Of a stretch of 6,517 bases of DNA, positions 6,398-6,517 are shown piece by piece. Origin of the DNA: an uncultured Pseudomonadota bacterium. GTDB taxonomy: Bacteria; Myxococcota; UBA796. Position 1 is the first letter of the stretch; every line of letters starts with the position of its first letter. The position numbers and the translations under genes were made by a program. The DNA lies in NCBI GenBank assembly GCA_913040875.1, contig CAJWHX010000201.1, positions 1 through 6,517 of the forward strand, written 5' to 3'. Below the pieces are notes generated by a model. It saw only the letters and a program-made list of their open reading frames with translations, searched no databases and was not told where the DNA came from.

Positions 6398-6517
6398 CTA
6401 AGACAGCAGCTCTTCTATTTTGTTCTCTAATGAGGATGGATTGGTCATGGGGGCAAATCGAGAGAGCGCGCGTCCTTGACGATCCACCAAAAACTTGGTG
6501 AAGTTCCATTTGATGGT
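6398..6517 (-). CDS. Glutathione peroxidase family protein, C-terminal 39 residues only
   Basis: Only the 3' end is in the window; the start lies beyond the right edge. The 39 residues before the TAG (6398-6400) read as the classic end of the glutathione peroxidase fold. [14 protein letters not shown] is followed by SRFAP, a proline and an Ile-Glu-x-Leu-Leu tail. The Trp and Asn of WNFTKF are two members of the family's catalytic tetrad (Cys or Sec, Gln, Trp, Asn); the other two are outside the window. These enzymes reduce peroxides using glutathione or, in many bacterial members, thioredoxin. It lies on the same strand 110 bases upstream of the McrB-like gene. It is probably a host housekeeping gene marking the edge of the accessory unit, although read-through into the defence genes cannot be excluded. 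Confidence 0.9.
   Translation of the reverse strand, partial: TIKWNFTKFLVDRQGRALSRFAPMTNPSSLENKIEELLS

Noticed and set aside
1..6517. tRNA, rRNA, CRISPR array, insertion sequence or attachment-site repeats
   Set aside because: No cloverleaf-like pattern, regularly spaced direct repeats, transposase motif or paired terminal inverted repeats were seen by eye in either strand.

Overview
The window reads as bacterial. Genes are dense and lie on one strand, there are Shine-Dalgarno sequences, and one sigma70-like promoter is visible. Base composition is moderate, roughly mid-40s % G+C by eye. The host cannot be placed confidently. All five protein genes are on the minus strand, so transcription runs from high to low coordinates.

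Read in the direction of transcription, the layout starts with the last 39 residues of a glutathione peroxidase (6398-6517), followed by a 110-base gap with a good hairpin. Then come a HARE-HTH/McrB-type AAA+ ATPase (4650-6287), a DUF2357/PD-(D/E)xK McrC-like nuclease whose frame overlaps it (3214-4746), a 78-base gap, and an ankyrin-like/JmjC (cupin_8) protein with a GTG start and a strong ribosome binding site (1552-3135). A 259-base regulatory gap follows. Last is the N-terminal 430 residues of an acidic protein with repeated TerB/EF-hand-like helical units (1-1292), which runs off the left edge and has its own promoter.

The three middle genes form the accessory unit. The ATPase and nuclease are recognisable as a type IV (McrBC-like) restriction pair of the DUF2357 (COG1700) branch. 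By family knowledge, an NTP-driven motor with a DNA-reading N-terminal domain delivers DNA to, or activates, a PD-(D/E)xK nuclease. The unusual part is the third gene. A predicted Fe(II)/2-oxoglutarate JmjC oxygenase with ankyrin-like repeats follows the nuclease on the same strand, with no recognisable terminator between them. It could be a regulator, an effector or a protein-hydroxylating partner of the restriction system, or an unrelated passenger. The sequence alone does not decide this, but a HARE-McrB / DUF2357-McrC / ANK-JmjC cassette is the best candidate here for a poorly described system.

The flanking genes look like host genes. Glutathione peroxidase is a housekeeping antioxidant enzyme. 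The left-hand repeat protein has a promoter with a consensus -35 box, a 5'-terminal hairpin and a codon choice biased toward GGT, CGT, GAA and GCT, as in well-expressed genes. The three accessory genes use rarer and more mixed codons.
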